Positions 43,407 to 52,501 are shown, counted from the first letter of the stretch. The stretch: 64,000 nt of DNA from Blastococcus sp. DSM 46786 (GCF_900109665.1 NZ_FOAO01000020.1:35705-99704); one strand, 5' to 3'. Numbers and translations: made by a program. Notes: generated by a model from the sequence alone, not told the origin.

Positions 43407-45866
43407 GTGCGCGCAGTCACCCTGGCGAGCATCCGGGCGCACCTGCCCCGGCTGATCGCCTCCACCCTGGCGATCGTCATCGCCGTGGGCTTCGTGGTCG
43501 CCACGCTGGTGCTCAACGAGACCTCGCGCACCACGGTCCTCGAAGCCGTGGGCGCCCCGTACGTCGGCTCCGACGCGGTGGTCACCTCCGACGACGGCTC
43601 CGGCCTCGACGACGAGCTGGAGCGCATCGCGGCGCTGGACGGCGTCGCCGCGGTCGACGCCACCTGGGAGACCGGCGTGCAGGCCCTGCTGCCCGGCCGC
43701 ACGGGCCTGCAGTACCTGCTCGCCGAGTCGGTCGCCGACGCGCCGGCCCTCCGCTGGCAGTCGATGGCGGACGGCGCGCTGCCCGACGCGCCCGGCGAGA
43801 TCGCGGTGAGCGAGCGCACCGGCGCCGCCGTCGGCGACACGGTCGACCTCACCTTCTTCGCGCCCGACGGCGCCGAGCGGGACGCGTCCGTCACGGTCAC
43901 CGGCGTCGTGGACCTGGGCGGGGACCCGACGGCGGGCATCTACGGCCGCATCTGGGGCACCGCCGACCAGCTGCGCACCTGGGGCGCCGTGGACCCGGTC
44001 GAGCTCCGGGTGGCCGGGGCCGACGGCGTGCCGGCCGGGGACGTGGTGCAGCAGGTCGGCGCCGCCCTGGCCGACCGGCAGGTCGTGGTGCGCACCGGCA
44101 CCGGGCAGGCCGAGGAGGCCGCCACCCGGCTGACCGGCGACACGATGGCGCTCACCGCGGTGCTGCTGGTCTTCGCCACGGTGGCGGTGCTGGTGGCGGG
44201 CCTCGTCATCGCCAACACGTTCGCCGTCCTGCTGGCCCAGCGGACCCGCGAGCTGGCGCTGCTGCGCTGCGTGGGCGCGACCGCCCGCCAGGTGCGCCGC
44301 AGCGTGCTGGGCGAGGCAGCGCTGACCGGCCTGGCCGCGTCGGTCGTCGGCGTCCTCGCCGGCATCGGCCTGGCCGCCGGGGTGTCGGCAATCGCCGAGG
44401 CCGCCGACTCCCCGGTCCCGCTCTCCGGCCTCTCCGTGCCGCTGGTCGCCGTCGCCGCCGGGCTGGCCGTCGGCACGGCCACCACCCTGCTCGCCGCGCT
44501 CGCCCCCGCCCGCGGCGCCACGAAGGTCGCGCCCCTGGCCGCGCTCCGGCCGGCCGACCCCGCGCCGCTGAGGTCGCGGAGCGGCCTGCTGCGCCTGGTG
44601 CTGGGCCTGCTGCTGCTCGTCCCCGGCGTGCTGCTCATGGGGGTCGGCGTCGCGCTGGCCGACGTCCTGATCGCGCTGCCGGGCGGGGCGCTGAGCTTCC
44701 TCGGCGTCGTCCTGCTGGCCCAGCGGGCGGTGCCCCCGGTGGTGGGCGCCGTCGGCCGGCTGACCGCCCGCCTGGGTGGCGTGCCCGGGCGGCTCGCCTC
44801 CGGCAACGCCACCCGCAACCCCCGGCGGACGGCGGCGACGGCGACCGCGCTGCTCATCGGCGTCACCCTGACCACCGCCATGGTCGTCGGCGCGGCGTCG
44901 ACGCGGGCCACCGCCCAGGCCGGCCTGGCCGCGCAGTACCCCACCGACGTGATCGTCCAGGGCGACGGCGCGATGCCCGCGTCGCTGCCGGGCCGGCTGG
45001 CCGCGGTCGACGGCGTGGTGGCCGCGTCCTCCCTCACCGCGGCGACGGCGACCGGGCCGGACGGCGAGGAGACGATCGTCGCCGGGCTGGACGCCGCGAC
45101 CGCGGCGCCGGTGATGCGCTCCACCGCCGACGTGCCGATCCCCGCGGCCGGCGAGGTCGTGCTGCCGTGGTGGACCGAGTCGAGCTGGGAGGTGCCGGCA
45201 GGCGATCCGGTGACCTTCACCGCCGGCGACCGGACGGCGACGTTCACCGCTCTGTACGGCGACGTCGACCGGCCCACGTTCCCCGCCGCCGAGCTGGCCC
45301 GGCTCGCGCCCGAGGCCGCTGTCGACACCGTCTGGCTGCGGCTGGCCGACGACGCCGACCACACGGACGTGATCGACGAGGTCACCGACGTGGCGGGCGC
45401 CGCGATGCCGTTCGCCTTCGTCACCGGGCTGGCCAGCGAGCGTGCCGCGATCGACTCGGTGCTCGACGTGCTGCTGCTCGTCGTCACCGGCCTGCTGGGC
45501 GTAGCGGTGGTGATCGCCCTGATCGGGGTGGGCAACACGCTGGCCCTGTCGGTGGTCGAACGGCGGCAGGAGAACGGCCTGCTGCGGGCGCTGGGCCTGA
45601 CCCGGGGCCAGCTGCGCGGGCTGCTCGCCTGGGAGTCCGCCCTGGTGGCGGGCGTGGCCGCGGTGCTCGGCGTGCTGCTGGGCAGCGTCTACGGGCTGAT
45701 CGGCGTCGCGTCGGTGCTCGGCTCCTACGGCGAGCTGGTGCTGAGCATGCCGTGGCTGCAGGTGGCCGCGATCGTGCTGGTCGCGACGGCGGCCGGGCTG
45801 CTCGCGTCGGTGCTGCCGGCCCGGCGGGCGGCGCGGACCCCGCCGGTGGCCGCCATCGCCGGCTGA
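43407..45866 (+). CDS. FtsX-like ABC permease (double MacB-PCD type)
   Basis: 819 residues. An N-terminal helix is followed by an outer MacB periplasmic core domain (VLNETSRTTVLEAVGAPYVG to VVVRTGTGQAEEAATRLTG), an FtsX region of three helices (VLLVFATVAVLVAGLVIANT), then a linker of two helices, a second outer domain (GAASTRATAQAGLAAQYPTD) and a second FtsX region (LLGVAVVIALIGVGNTLALS). This two-lobe architecture is common in actinobacteria for exporters of antimicrobials or lipids. Substrate unknown. Confidence 0.92.
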   Translation: MRAVTLASIRAHLPRLIASTLAIVIAVGFVVATLVLNETSRTTVLEAVGAPYVGSDAVVTSDDGSGLDDELERIAALDGVAAVDATWETGVQALLPGRTGLQYLLAESVADAPALRWQSMADGALPDAPGEIAVSERTGAAVGDTVDLTFFAPDGAERDASVTVTGVVDLGGDPTAGIYGRIWGTADQLRTWGAVDPVELRVAGADGVPAGDVVQQVGAALADRQVVVRTGTGQAEEAATRLTGDTMALTAVLLVFATVAVLVAGLVIANTFAVLLAQRTRELALLRCVGATARQVRRSVLGEAALTGLAASVVGVLAGIGLAAGVSAIAEAADSPVPLSGLSVPLVAVAAGLAVGTATTLLAALAPARGATKVAPLAALRPADPAPLRSRSGLLRLVLGLLLLVPGVLLMGVGVALADVLIALPGGALSFLGVVLLAQRAVPPVVGAVGRLTARLGGVPGRLASGNATRNPRRTAATATALLIGVTLTTAMVVGAASTRATAQAGLAAQYPTDVIVQGDGAMPASLPGRLAAVDGVVAASSLTAATATGPDGEETIVAGLDAATAAPVMRSTADVPIPAAGEVVLPWWTESSWEVPAGDPVTFTAGDRTATFTALYGDVDRPTFPAAELARLAPEAAVDTVWLRLADDADHTDVIDEVTDVAGAAMPFAFVTGLASERAAIDSVLDVLLLVVTGLLGVAVVIALIGVGNTLALSVVERRQENGLLRALGLTRGQLRGLLAWESALVAGVAAVLGVLLGSVYGLIGVASVLGSYGELVLSMPWLQVAAIVLVATAAGLLASVLPARRAARTPPVAAIAG

Positions 45867-45882
45867 CCGGCTCGATCGTGCA

Positions 45883-45920
45883 GCGTCCTCCCTCAGCGCC
45901 CACGGTGAGGGAGGACGCTC
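45883..45920. repeat. Intergenic hairpin element, copy 3
   Basis: AGCGTCCTCCCTCA (45883-45896) and TGAGGGAGGACGCT (45907-45920) form a 14-bp perfect stem with a 10-base loop. The arms share the GTCCTCCCTCA core with copies 2 and 4. The CGATGATCAG module is absent; a different partial inverted repeat (GTGAGG... CCTCAC, 45925-45956) follows. It lies directly after the ABC permease stop and may act as terminator. Confidence 0.7.
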
Positions 45921-45989
45921 CACGGTGAGGTCGGACAGACGTCGCTGTCCTCACAGCCACCGTCCATCTCCGGCTGGGATGCTCGAACC

Positions 45990-47198
45990 GTGCCGTCCCG
46001 CATCGCTCGCCGCACCGCCCTCACCGCCGCCCTGCTCGCCGGCCCCGTGGGCTGGGTGGCCACCGCCGCCTGGGGCCTGCCGACCGCGCTGGGGGCGCAC
46101 CGCCGCCGGCTGCGTCCCGTGGTCGCGGGCTCGCCGCAGTTCTCCGAGGGCAAGTTCCACAACCGGATGCCCACCCCCGCGCTCTCCCCCGCCAACACCC
46201 GCGACGGGCTGCTCCGGCAGTGGCACGAGGAGCGGTACGTCGGCCTGCCGGGCGCACCCATCCCGCTGGCCCACGCCGACCTCCCGGACGACGCCGCCGA
46301 GCTCGCCGTCACCTGGTTCGGCCACGCCAGCGCGCTGCTGGAGATCGACGGACGGCGGGTGCTGCTGGACCCGGTGTGGGGGCACCGCGTCTCGCCGTCG
46401 CCGATCATCGGTCCCACGCGGCTGCACGAGCCCCCGATGGCGCTGGAGGAGCTGCCGCCGGTCGACGCGGTGCTCATCTCGCACGACCACTACGACCACC
46501 TCGACCTGCCCACGGTGCGGACCCTGCTGCGCACCCAGCGCGCACCCTGGGTGGTTCCCCTCGGCATCGGCGAGCACCTGCGCAAGTGGGGCGTGCCCGA
46601 GGAGCGGATCGTCGAGCTCGACTGGGACGGCGAGCACCGCATCGGCGACCTGGCGCTCACCTGCACCGAGGCGCGCCACTTCTCCGGCCGGTACTTCCAC
46701 CGCGACACCACCCTCTGGGCGTCCTGGGTGATCGCCGGCCCCCGGCACCGGGTGTTCTTCGGCGGCGACACCGGCTACACCCCGGCGTTCGCCGGCATCG
46801 GCGCCCGGCTGGGCCCCTTCGACCTCACCCTGTTGCCGATCGGCGCGTACAACGACGCCTGGCACGCCATCCACATGGACCCGGAGGAGGCGGTCCGCGC
46901 GCACGGCGACCTGGGCGGGCGCGTGCTGCTGCCGGTGCACTGGGCCACCTTCAACCTGGCGTTCCACCGCTGGGCCGAGCCGGTGCAGCGGTTGCTGGCC
47001 GCGGCGGGCGCCCGCGGTGTCGACGTCGTCGTCCCGCAGCCGGGCGAGCGGGTGGACGTCCTCTCCCCGCCGCCGTCGCGCGACTGGTGGACCGCGGTGG
47101 GCTCGGCCGATGCCGCCGCGCACCCGGACGACGCCGGCGTCGGCAGCAGCGTCCTCGTCCGCGCGCTCACCCGCCTGGTCTCGTTGCTCCCGGGCTGA
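45990..47198 (+). CDS. Metallo-beta-lactamase-fold hydrolase (NAPE-PLD/RomA-like)
   Basis: 402 residues from GTG 45990. The first 30 residues are hydrophobic (TALTAALLAGPVGWVATAAW) and may be a signal anchor. The metal-binding motif HDHYDHLD (165-172) with later His in TEARHFSGRYFHR, GGDTGY and PVHWATF gives the two-metal site. Architecture matches the NAPE-PLD/UlaG-like group acting on phospholipids, lactones or cyclic nucleotides; no substrate can be assigned. Confidence 0.87.
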   Translation: MPSRIARRTALTAALLAGPVGWVATAAWGLPTALGAHRRRLRPVVAGSPQFSEGKFHNRMPTPALSPANTRDGLLRQWHEERYVGLPGAPIPLAHADLPDDAAELAVTWFGHASALLEIDGRRVLLDPVWGHRVSPSPIIGPTRLHEPPMALEELPPVDAVLISHDHYDHLDLPTVRTLLRTQRAPWVVPLGIGEHLRKWGVPEERIVELDWDGEHRIGDLALTCTEARHFSGRYFHRDTTLWASWVIAGPRHRVFFGGDTGYTPAFAGIGARLGPFDLTLLPIGAYNDAWHAIHMDPEEAVRAHGDLGGRVLLPVHWATFNLAFHRWAEPVQRLLAAAGARGVDVVVPQPGERVDVLSPPPSRDWWTAVGSADAAAHPDDAGVGSSVLVRALTRLVSLLPG

Positions 47199-47220
47199 GC
47201 TTCCTCGGGCGGCGACGACC

Positions 47221-47300
47221 GTCCTCCCTCACCGCGCGGCGTCCTCCCCCACCGCCCACCACGAGGGAGGACGCTCGATGATCAGGTCGGCTGATCATCG
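47221..47300. repeat. Intergenic double-hairpin element, copy 4
   Basis: Two left arms, GTCCTCCCTC (47221) and GTCCTCCCCC (47241), lie exactly 20 bp apart. The second forms a 10-bp stem, GCGTCCTCCC (47239-47248) with GGGAGGACGC (47265-47274). A second stem is perfect: CGATGATCAG (47276-47285) with CTGATCATCG (47291-47300), loop of 5. It sits between convergent genes and is the best-formed copy. Confidence 0.75.
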
Positions 47301-47316
47301 CCGGCACCGCAGCCGG

Positions 47317-48171
47317 TCAGCGCAGCAGCTTCGACATCCGCCGGTCGGCCAGCGGCTTGCCCCCGGTCTGGCAGGTGGGGCAGTACTGCAACGAGGTGTC
47401 CGCGAAGCTGACCTCGCGCACCGTGTCGGCGCAGACGGGGCACGGCAGCCCGGTGCGCGCGTGCACCTGCAGCCCCGAGCGCTTCTCGCCCTTCATCGTG
47501 GCGGCCCGCTGGCCCACCTGGCGGCCCAGCGCACCGGTGAGGGTCGCGCGCACCGCGTCGAAGAGACGGACCAGGTCGTCGTCGGTCAGCTTGTCGGCCA
47601 TCTTGAACGGCGAGAGCCGGGCGGCGTGCAGGATCTCGTCGGAGTAGGCGTTGCCGATGCCGGCGACCAGCGTCTGGTCGGTCAACGCCCCCTTGAGCTG
47701 CCCCGACCGGCCGGCCATCAGCCGGGTGAAGGTCTCGCGGTCGACCTCCAGCGCGTCCGGGCCGAGCCGCGCGACGCCGGGCACCTCCGCGGGCGACCGG
47801 ACGACGTAGACGGCCAACCCCTTGCGGGTGCCCTGCTCCGTGAGGTCGAACCCGTTGCCGTCGTCGAGGTGCACGCGCAGGGCCAGCGGGCCCTTGCCCG
47901 GCTTGGGCGGAGCCGAGGGCAGGTTCTCCCGCCAGTGCAGCCAGCCCGCCCGCGCGAGGTGGACGACGAGGTGCAGCCCGGAGACGTCGAGGTCGAGGAA
48001 CTTGCCGTGCCGAGCGGCCCCGGTGATCTCCAGGCCGGCGAGCGCCGACAGGGGCGGGTCGAAGGTCTTGATCGCCTGGACGGCGGCGAGGTCGGCGCGC
48101 GCCAGCACGTGGCCGACGGCGTTCTCGCGCAGGAACGCCGCCAGCGCCTCCACCTCGGGCAACTCGGGCAC
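47317..48171 (-). CDS. DNA-formamidopyrimidine/endonuclease VIII-like glycosylase
   Basis: 284 residues from GTG 48171. After start removal the N-terminus is PELPEVEAL, with catalytic Pro and the PE base, as required for Fpg/Nei chemistry. HGKFLDLD and the helix-two-turn-helix motif (LTDQTLVAGIGNAYSDEILH) are intact, and the C-terminal zinc finger has CPVCADTVREVSF...YCPTCQTGG. It excises oxidised bases and cleaves the strand. The group is an actinobacterial Fpg-like clade (Nei2-like). An upstream in-frame extension to 48288 lacks the catalytic proline at the start. Confidence 0.93.
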   Translation of the reverse strand: MPELPEVEALAAFLRENAVGHVLARADLAAVQAIKTFDPPLSALAGLEITGAARHGKFLDLDVSGLHLVVHLARAGWLHWRENLPSAPPKPGKGPLALRVHLDDGNGFDLTEQGTRKGLAVYVVRSPAEVPGVARLGPDALEVDRETFTRLMAGRSGQLKGALTDQTLVAGIGNAYSDEILHAARLSPFKMADKLTDDDLVRLFDAVRATLTGALGRQVGQRAATMKGEKRSGLQVHARTGLPCPVCADTVREVSFADTSLQYCPTCQTGGKPLADRRMSKLLR

Positions 48172-48410
48172 CCGATCATGATCCACCGGATGCGGCCACG
48201 GCGCGGCCCCCGATCGGTGGACCCCGCCGCCAGGCCCCGCACCCGGCGGTGTGACGACGGCGGTCTTGCGGTGGTGCGACGACCGCATGACGCCCGCGAC
48301 GACCTGGTGGAGACCCTGTTGCGGCGGCCTCCGGGGCCCTCGCGGGCGAGTAGACCTCCGTTCGGAGGCCCGCTCCGCAGGGGTGCGGGCCCCGACGGAT
48401 GGAGACCATC

Positions 48411-48989
48411 GTGAGAAGGATCCGACTCGGTTCCCTGGCGGTCCTCGCCGGCGTGATCGCGCTGCTGGTCGGCCTGATCAGCCCGGCGTCGGCCGCGGGC
48501 TCGGCCACCGCGCCGTACTGCGGGCTGGTGTGGGGCTCGCTGCCGGAAGGCAGCTCGGCGACCACCGCCGGCCTGACCGTCACCGACGTCCGCGCCGGCC
48601 GGCACGCCTGCTTCGACCGCCTGGTCGTCGACCTGCACGGTCCCGCGGCGGCGACCGGCTACTCGGTGCGGTACGTCGACGCGGTGCACCAGGAGGGCAC
48701 GGGCGACGTCGTCCCGCTGGCGGGTGGCGCGGCGCTGCAGGTCGTCGTCCACTCCCCCGCCTACGACGGGTACGGGCGGGCCACCTACCTGCCGCCCAGC
48801 CGCAGCGAGGTCGTGGACGTCGACGGCTTCCGCACCCTCGAGCAGGTCGCGTGGGCCGGCTCCTACGAGGGCCGCACCACCCTGGGCGTCGGCACGCGGG
48901 CCCGGCTGCCGTTCCGCACCTTCACCCTGATCGGCGCCCCTGGTGACGACGCGGTCCGCCTGGTGATCGACGTCGCCCACCGCTGGTGA
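48411..48989 (+). CDS. Secreted AMIN-like domain protein
   Basis: 192 residues from GTG 48411, chosen over ATG 48399 because GGAG lies 8 bp upstream. Signal peptide: LAVLAGVIALLVGLISPASAAGS, cleaved after ASA. The mature domain (LTVTDVRAGRHACFDRLVVD, then GYSVRYVDAVHQEGTGDVVP and YDGYGRATYLPP) is the actinobacterial AMIN-like beta domain. The same domain occurs at the C-terminus of the neighbouring GerMN lipoprotein (VTVTDVRVGRQEGFDRVVFE), so the two are related. Probably binds cell-wall material. Confidence 0.85.
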   Translation: MRRIRLGSLAVLAGVIALLVGLISPASAAGSATAPYCGLVWGSLPEGSSATTAGLTVTDVRAGRHACFDRLVVDLHGPAAATGYSVRYVDAVHQEGTGDVVPLAGGAALQVVVHSPAYDGYGRATYLPPSRSEVVDVDGFRTLEQVAWAGSYEGRTTLGVGTRARLPFRTFTLIGAPGDDAVRLVIDVAHRW

Positions 48990-49006
48990 CCGGTCCCACC
49001 CCCGCG

Positions 49007-49044
49007 GGGGCCTGCGCGCCGGGGCCAACCGGTGCGCAGGCCCC
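49007..49044 (+). terminator. Hairpin terminator after the AMIN-like gene
   Basis: GGGGCCTGCGC (49007-49017) and GCGCAGGCCCC (49034-49044) form an 11-bp stem, followed by TGTTCC. It is placed 18 bp after the stop codon. Confidence 0.65.
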
Positions 49045-49088
49045 TGTTCCACGGACCGCGCCACCGCGGGGGTGATCCCGGCGTCGTG

Positions 49089-49119
49089 GGTCTCTGCCCC
49101 GTGGGGGTGGGCAGAGACC
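49089..49119 (-). terminator. Hairpin after the GerMN gene
   Basis: GGTCTCTGCCC (49089-49099) and GGGCAGAGACC (49109-49119) form an 11-bp stem with 9-base loop. It lies 65 bp beyond the stop of the minus-strand gene, which makes a terminator role plausible. Confidence 0.6.
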
Positions 49120-49183
49120 GACTGCACGAGGACCCGAGGACCGGGGCGGCCGCGCACCCTCGGACCAGGTGCCGCCACGAGGC

Positions 49184-50320
49184 TCACCCCTGGTGGAGCA
49201 CCTCGACCACGACCCGGTTCGGGCTCTGCAGCCGGTAGACGCGGAACGGGCGCTCGCCCGCGGTGCCGAGGAACGACACCATCTGCCCCTCGAAGATCGT
49301 GTCCAGCACGACCTCCTGCACGGCGGCACCGCCCACGGGCACCGGGTCGGGCCCCTCGTACGGGGCGACCCCGGTGTCCCCCGGCAGCCCCACCCCGGTG
49401 AGCACCAGCCGGAGGACGGCGTCCCCGGCGACGTCCACCGCGAGACCGCTCCCCGCCGACCGGGCGTCGGGCACGTAGCGGGCGTCCCACCCCGGCAGCC
49501 CCGCGCCGCCCACCTCGAACACCACCCGGTCGAAACCCTCCTGGCGGCCGACGCGGACGTCGGTCACCGTCACCGCGGCTCCGGGTGAGGCCGCGGCCGT
49601 GTCGGGCCGGGTGTCGGCGACGAAGGGGGGCGGCACCGTGGGCACCGGCCGCGGCGCGGTCGTGCCGGACCCCGACGTCGTGCCGGGCGGCGGGACGGTG
49701 GTGGTGGGCACCGGTGAGGCGGCCGGCGGCGACTCCGGGGGCGGGCTGAGGAAGACGGCGTAATCGGCCGGCAGCAAGGGCGCGTCCGTGAGGGCCCCGG
49801 AGGGCAGCGGCGCCTCCACCGGCTCGCCGTCGCTGGTGAGCAGGACCGCCTCGACCCCCGGCAGGCTCGCCGCGGTGAGCACGAGCTGCGCCACGGCACG
49901 GCGGTTGGACGACAGCGGCGCCACCCCGGAGAGGTCGATCGTCGCCGTGGCGCCGTCGATGGCGGCCGTCAGCGCAACCCCGGACGGGAGGGCCGTGGAC
50001 AGCCCCTGGACCCGCTCCTCCTCGGTCGGGCCGGCGGCCAGCGCGGTGAGCAGCTCCGCCAGCCGCTCCTCGGGGGACCCGGTGCCGCTGTCCCGGGCGC
50101 GGGGGACGAGCGCCCCGTCCGCGCCGACGAGGTAGGCCCAGCCCGCCTCGTCGGCGGGGACGGCGGACGGCGCGGCCGTCGGCGGGGAGGTCGGCGCGGC
50201 CAGCCCGTAGGGGACGTCGGCGGGCGCGATCGTCGAGGGGCCGTCCCCGGTGGGCACCCCGCACGCCGCCGTCACCGCGAGCACGGCGCCCAGCGCGCCC
50301 GCGCGCCGGAGCCGGTTCAC
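49184..50320 (-). CDS. GerMN/AMIN-like lipoprotein of an MtrAB-LpqB-like operon
   Basis: 378 residues from GTG 50320, overlapping the kinase stop by 4 bp. Lipobox TAAC gives Cys20. GerMN domain at about 75-205 (LAELLTALAAGPTEEERVQG, LTAAIDGATATIDLSG); then a Pro/Thr-rich linker; then the AMIN-like domain at about 255-378 (VTVTDVRVGRQEGFDRVVFE, YVPDARSAGSGLAVDVAGDA). The gene is third after a response regulator and kinase, as is LpqB after MtrAB, but LpqB has a C-terminal beta-propeller instead of AMIN. It would sit outside the membrane and modulate the kinase. Confidence 0.88.
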   Translation of the reverse strand: MNRLRRAGALGAVLAVTAACGVPTGDGPSTIAPADVPYGLAAPTSPPTAAPSAVPADEAGWAYLVGADGALVPRARDSGTGSPEERLAELLTALAAGPTEEERVQGLSTALPSGVALTAAIDGATATIDLSGVAPLSSNRRAVAQLVLTAASLPGVEAVLLTSDGEPVEAPLPSGALTDAPLLPADYAVFLSPPPESPPAASPVPTTTVPPPGTTSGSGTTAPRPVPTVPPPFVADTRPDTAAASPGAAVTVTDVRVGRQEGFDRVVFEVGGAGLPGWDARYVPDARSAGSGLAVDVAGDAVLRLVLTGVGLPGDTGVAPYEGPDPVPVGGAAVQEVVLDTIFEGQMVSFLGTAGERPFRVYRLQSPNRVVVEVLHQG

Positions 50321-51690
50321 GTCCGCGCCGCCGGCAGCGAGAGGACGAAACGCGCTCCGCCCTGCGGGCTCGGGGCGCACCACGCCGCGCCCCCGTGCTG
50401 CGCGGTCGTCTCGGCCACGATGGCCAGCCCCAGCCCCGCCCCGGGCACCGAGCGGCGCGCCGAACCGGGGGCCCGGGCGAAGCGCTCGAAGATGCGTTCC
50501 CGGTCCAGCGAGGCCACGCCGGGGCCGGCGTCGTCCACGGTCACGACCACCGAGCCGTCGCAGCGCTCGACCCCCACGCGCTCGGCCCCTCCGGCGTAGC
50601 GGTCGGCGTTGTCCAGCAGGTTGCGCACGGCCCGCTCCAGCCGCGACTTGTCCCCGAGCACGGTGGTCTCCGGCTCGGGGCCGGCCGCCAGCAGGCCGAG
50701 CGGGCGGCCGGTCCGCTCGAGCACCTCCCGCACCAGCGCCGTCATGGACACCGGGACGGCGTCGGGGGCGTGGCCCGCGCCGTCGAACCAGGCGAGCTCC
50801 AGCAGGTCGTCCAGGGTCACCCGCAGGCGGGACACCTCGCCCTCCACCAGGTCCAGGGCCTGCTGCGCCCGCGGGGGGAGCTCCTGGCGCCGCGTGGCCA
50901 GCACCTCGACGCTCGTGGTGAGGCTGGTCAGCGGGCTGCGGAGCTCGTGGCTGACGTCGCCGACGAACCGGGCGTCCCGCGAGATCCGGGCGGCGAGGGC
51001 GTCGACCATGCTGTTGAAGGCCGCCACGATGCCCACCAGGTCGGGGTCGTCGGTCGGCGGGAGGCGGGTGGAGAGCTCACCCCCGGCGATGCGGGTCGCG
51101 GCGCCGGCGACCTGCTCCAGCGGGAGCACGGCGCGCCGGCTGGCCCACGCCCCGAACCCGGCGCCGGCCAGCGTCGCCGCGACCGCCCCGGCGCCGAGCA
51201 CGAGCCCCAGCGTGCGCAGCAGCGCCTCCAGGTCGTCGAGCGGCGCCACCTCGTAGAACTCGACGCCGGCGCTCACTACGGGGACGGCGACGACCAGCCG
51301 CGGCCCGTCGGCGGTGTCGATCCGCAGCGACCCCGCCGCACCCCCGGCCACCACCTCCTGGAGGCCGGCCGGCACGTCGCGCCCGCCGACCTCCAGGCTG
51401 GAGGAGTACCACTCGTCCCCGCTGCGGACGACGACCTCCGCGTCGCCGAACGGGACCAGCTCGCCCAGCACGCCCCCGACGTCGGCCCCGGCGGCGGACA
51501 GCCGGGTGCGCAGCACCTCGGCATCGGCGAACGCCTGCTGGGTGAGCGCCTGCTCGCGCTGCTCCACGACGAAGCTGCGGGCCAGCAGCCACGTCGTCGT
51601 CACCAGCACCGCCGAGACCAGCAGCGTGCTGGCCGCGAACCCCAGCACGATGCGCCCCCGCAGCCCCCGTCGCCCCGGGGCCCGCCTCAC
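50317..51690 (-). CDS. HAMP-containing sensor histidine kinase (MtrB-like paralogue)
   Basis: 457 residues. TM1 near 14-36 (IVLGFAASTLLVSAVLVTTT), an outer sensor loop to about 160, TM2 at about 162-185 (LGLVLGAGAVAATLAGAGFG), HAMP domain, HisKA with VGDVSHELRSPLTSLTTS (His248) and HATPase domain with N-box LLDNADRYAGG and GLGLAIVAETTAQHGG. MtrB-like arrangement, but shorter than MtrB. Its signal is presumably envelope state. Overlaps the lipoprotein gene by 4 bp. Confidence 0.92.
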   Translation of the reverse strand: MRRAPGRRGLRGRIVLGFAASTLLVSAVLVTTTWLLARSFVVEQREQALTQQAFADAEVLRTRLSAAGADVGGVLGELVPFGDAEVVVRSGDEWYSSSLEVGGRDVPAGLQEVVAGGAAGSLRIDTADGPRLVVAVPVVSAGVEFYEVAPLDDLEALLRTLGLVLGAGAVAATLAGAGFGAWASRRAVLPLEQVAGAATRIAGGELSTRLPPTDDPDLVGIVAAFNSMVDALAARISRDARFVGDVSHELRSPLTSLTTSVEVLATRRQELPPRAQQALDLVEGEVSRLRVTLDDLLELAWFDGAGHAPDAVPVSMTALVREVLERTGRPLGLLAAGPEPETTVLGDKSRLERAVRNLLDNADRYAGGAERVGVERCDGSVVVTVDDAGPGVASLDRERIFERFARAPGSARRSVPGAGLGLAIVAETTAQHGGAAWCAPSPQGGARFVLSLPAART

Positions 51691-51697
51691 CAGCGGC

Positions 51698-52420
51698 TCA
51701 CTGCAGGTCCAGCCGGTAGCCCAGCCCGCGCACGGTGACGACCAGGCGCGGGTTGCCCGGGTCGCGCTCGACCTTGGTCCGCAGCCGCCGCACGTGCACG
51801 TCGACGATCCGCTCGTCCCCGAAGAACCCGTGCTCCCACACCCGCTCGAGCAGCGCCTGGCGGCTGAAGACCCGGCCCGGCGCGGCGGCCAGCTCGCACA
51901 GCACCCGGTACTCGGTGAGCGTGAGCGGCACCAGCTGGTCCCCCCGGTAGACGGTGCCGCTGGCCTCCCTCAGTACCAGCGGCGCCCGGGGGTCGTGGTC
52001 GAGCACGACGCCCGGCCGGGTGGCCGCGGCCGGGGCGCCCGCCGGCACCACGGCGGTCCGGCGTCGCAGGGCGCGTAGCCGCGCGGTGATCTCCTTGATC
52101 TGGAAGGGCTTGGTCACGTAGTCGTCCGCGCCCGCCTCCAGAGCCTCGACGATGTCCTGCGTGTCCGCGCGGGCGCTCACCACGACGACGGGCAGGTCGT
52201 GGGCCCGCCGCACCTCGCGGATCACGGTGAAGCCGTCCACCGACCCGAGCATCAGGTCGACGATCATCATGTCCGGCGCGGCGATGCCCACCATGCGGAC
52301 GGCGTCCTCGCCGGAGGCGGCCTCCGCGACGTCGTACCCCTCGTCCTCCAGCGCCCAGCGCAGCGCCGTCCGGATGGAGTCGTCGTCCTCCACGATCATG
52401 ATCCGCAGCGACACGCGCAC
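51698..52420 (-). CDS. OmpR-type response regulator
   Basis: 240 residues from GTG 52420 (a second GTG at 52414 is possible). Receiver: IMIVEDDDSIRTALRWALED, Asp55 in MMIVDLMLGS, Lys in YVTKPF. Winged-helix output: LTLTEYRVLCELAAAPGRVF, then LLERVWEHGFFGDERIVDVH and VRGLGYRLDL. It is the MtrA counterpart of the operon. GATCGCAA repeats upstream may be its own binding site. Confidence 0.93.
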   Translation of the reverse strand: MRVSLRIMIVEDDDSIRTALRWALEDEGYDVAEAASGEDAVRMVGIAAPDMMIVDLMLGSVDGFTVIREVRRAHDLPVVVVSARADTQDIVEALEAGADDYVTKPFQIKEITARLRALRRRTAVVPAGAPAAATRPGVVLDHDPRAPLVLREASGTVYRGDQLVPLTLTEYRVLCELAAAPGRVFSRQALLERVWEHGFFGDERIVDVHVRRLRTKVERDPGNPRLVVTVRGLGYRLDLQ

Positions 52421-52470
52421 ATGCTGCCACCGGGAGACCGCGGCCCAGCCCCCGCCGGTCACCGTCATCC

Positions 52471-52501
52471 GATCGCAATGCAGTGACACGGGAGATCGCA
52501 A
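52471..52501. promoter_or_regulatory. Direct repeat GATCGCAA, possible OmpR-type site
   Basis: GATCGCAA occurs at 52471-52478 and 52494-52501, 23 bp apart (two helical turns), in the gap between the response-regulator start (52420, minus) and the STAS gene (52560, plus). Spacing by two turns fits binding by an OmpR-family dimer. Binding is inferred only. Confidence 0.4.

Noticed and set aside
43347..45923. An 858-codon minus-strand frame opposite the FtsX-like permease
   Set aside because: Same shadow effect; the plus-strand frame has coherent membrane helices and periplasmic domains.
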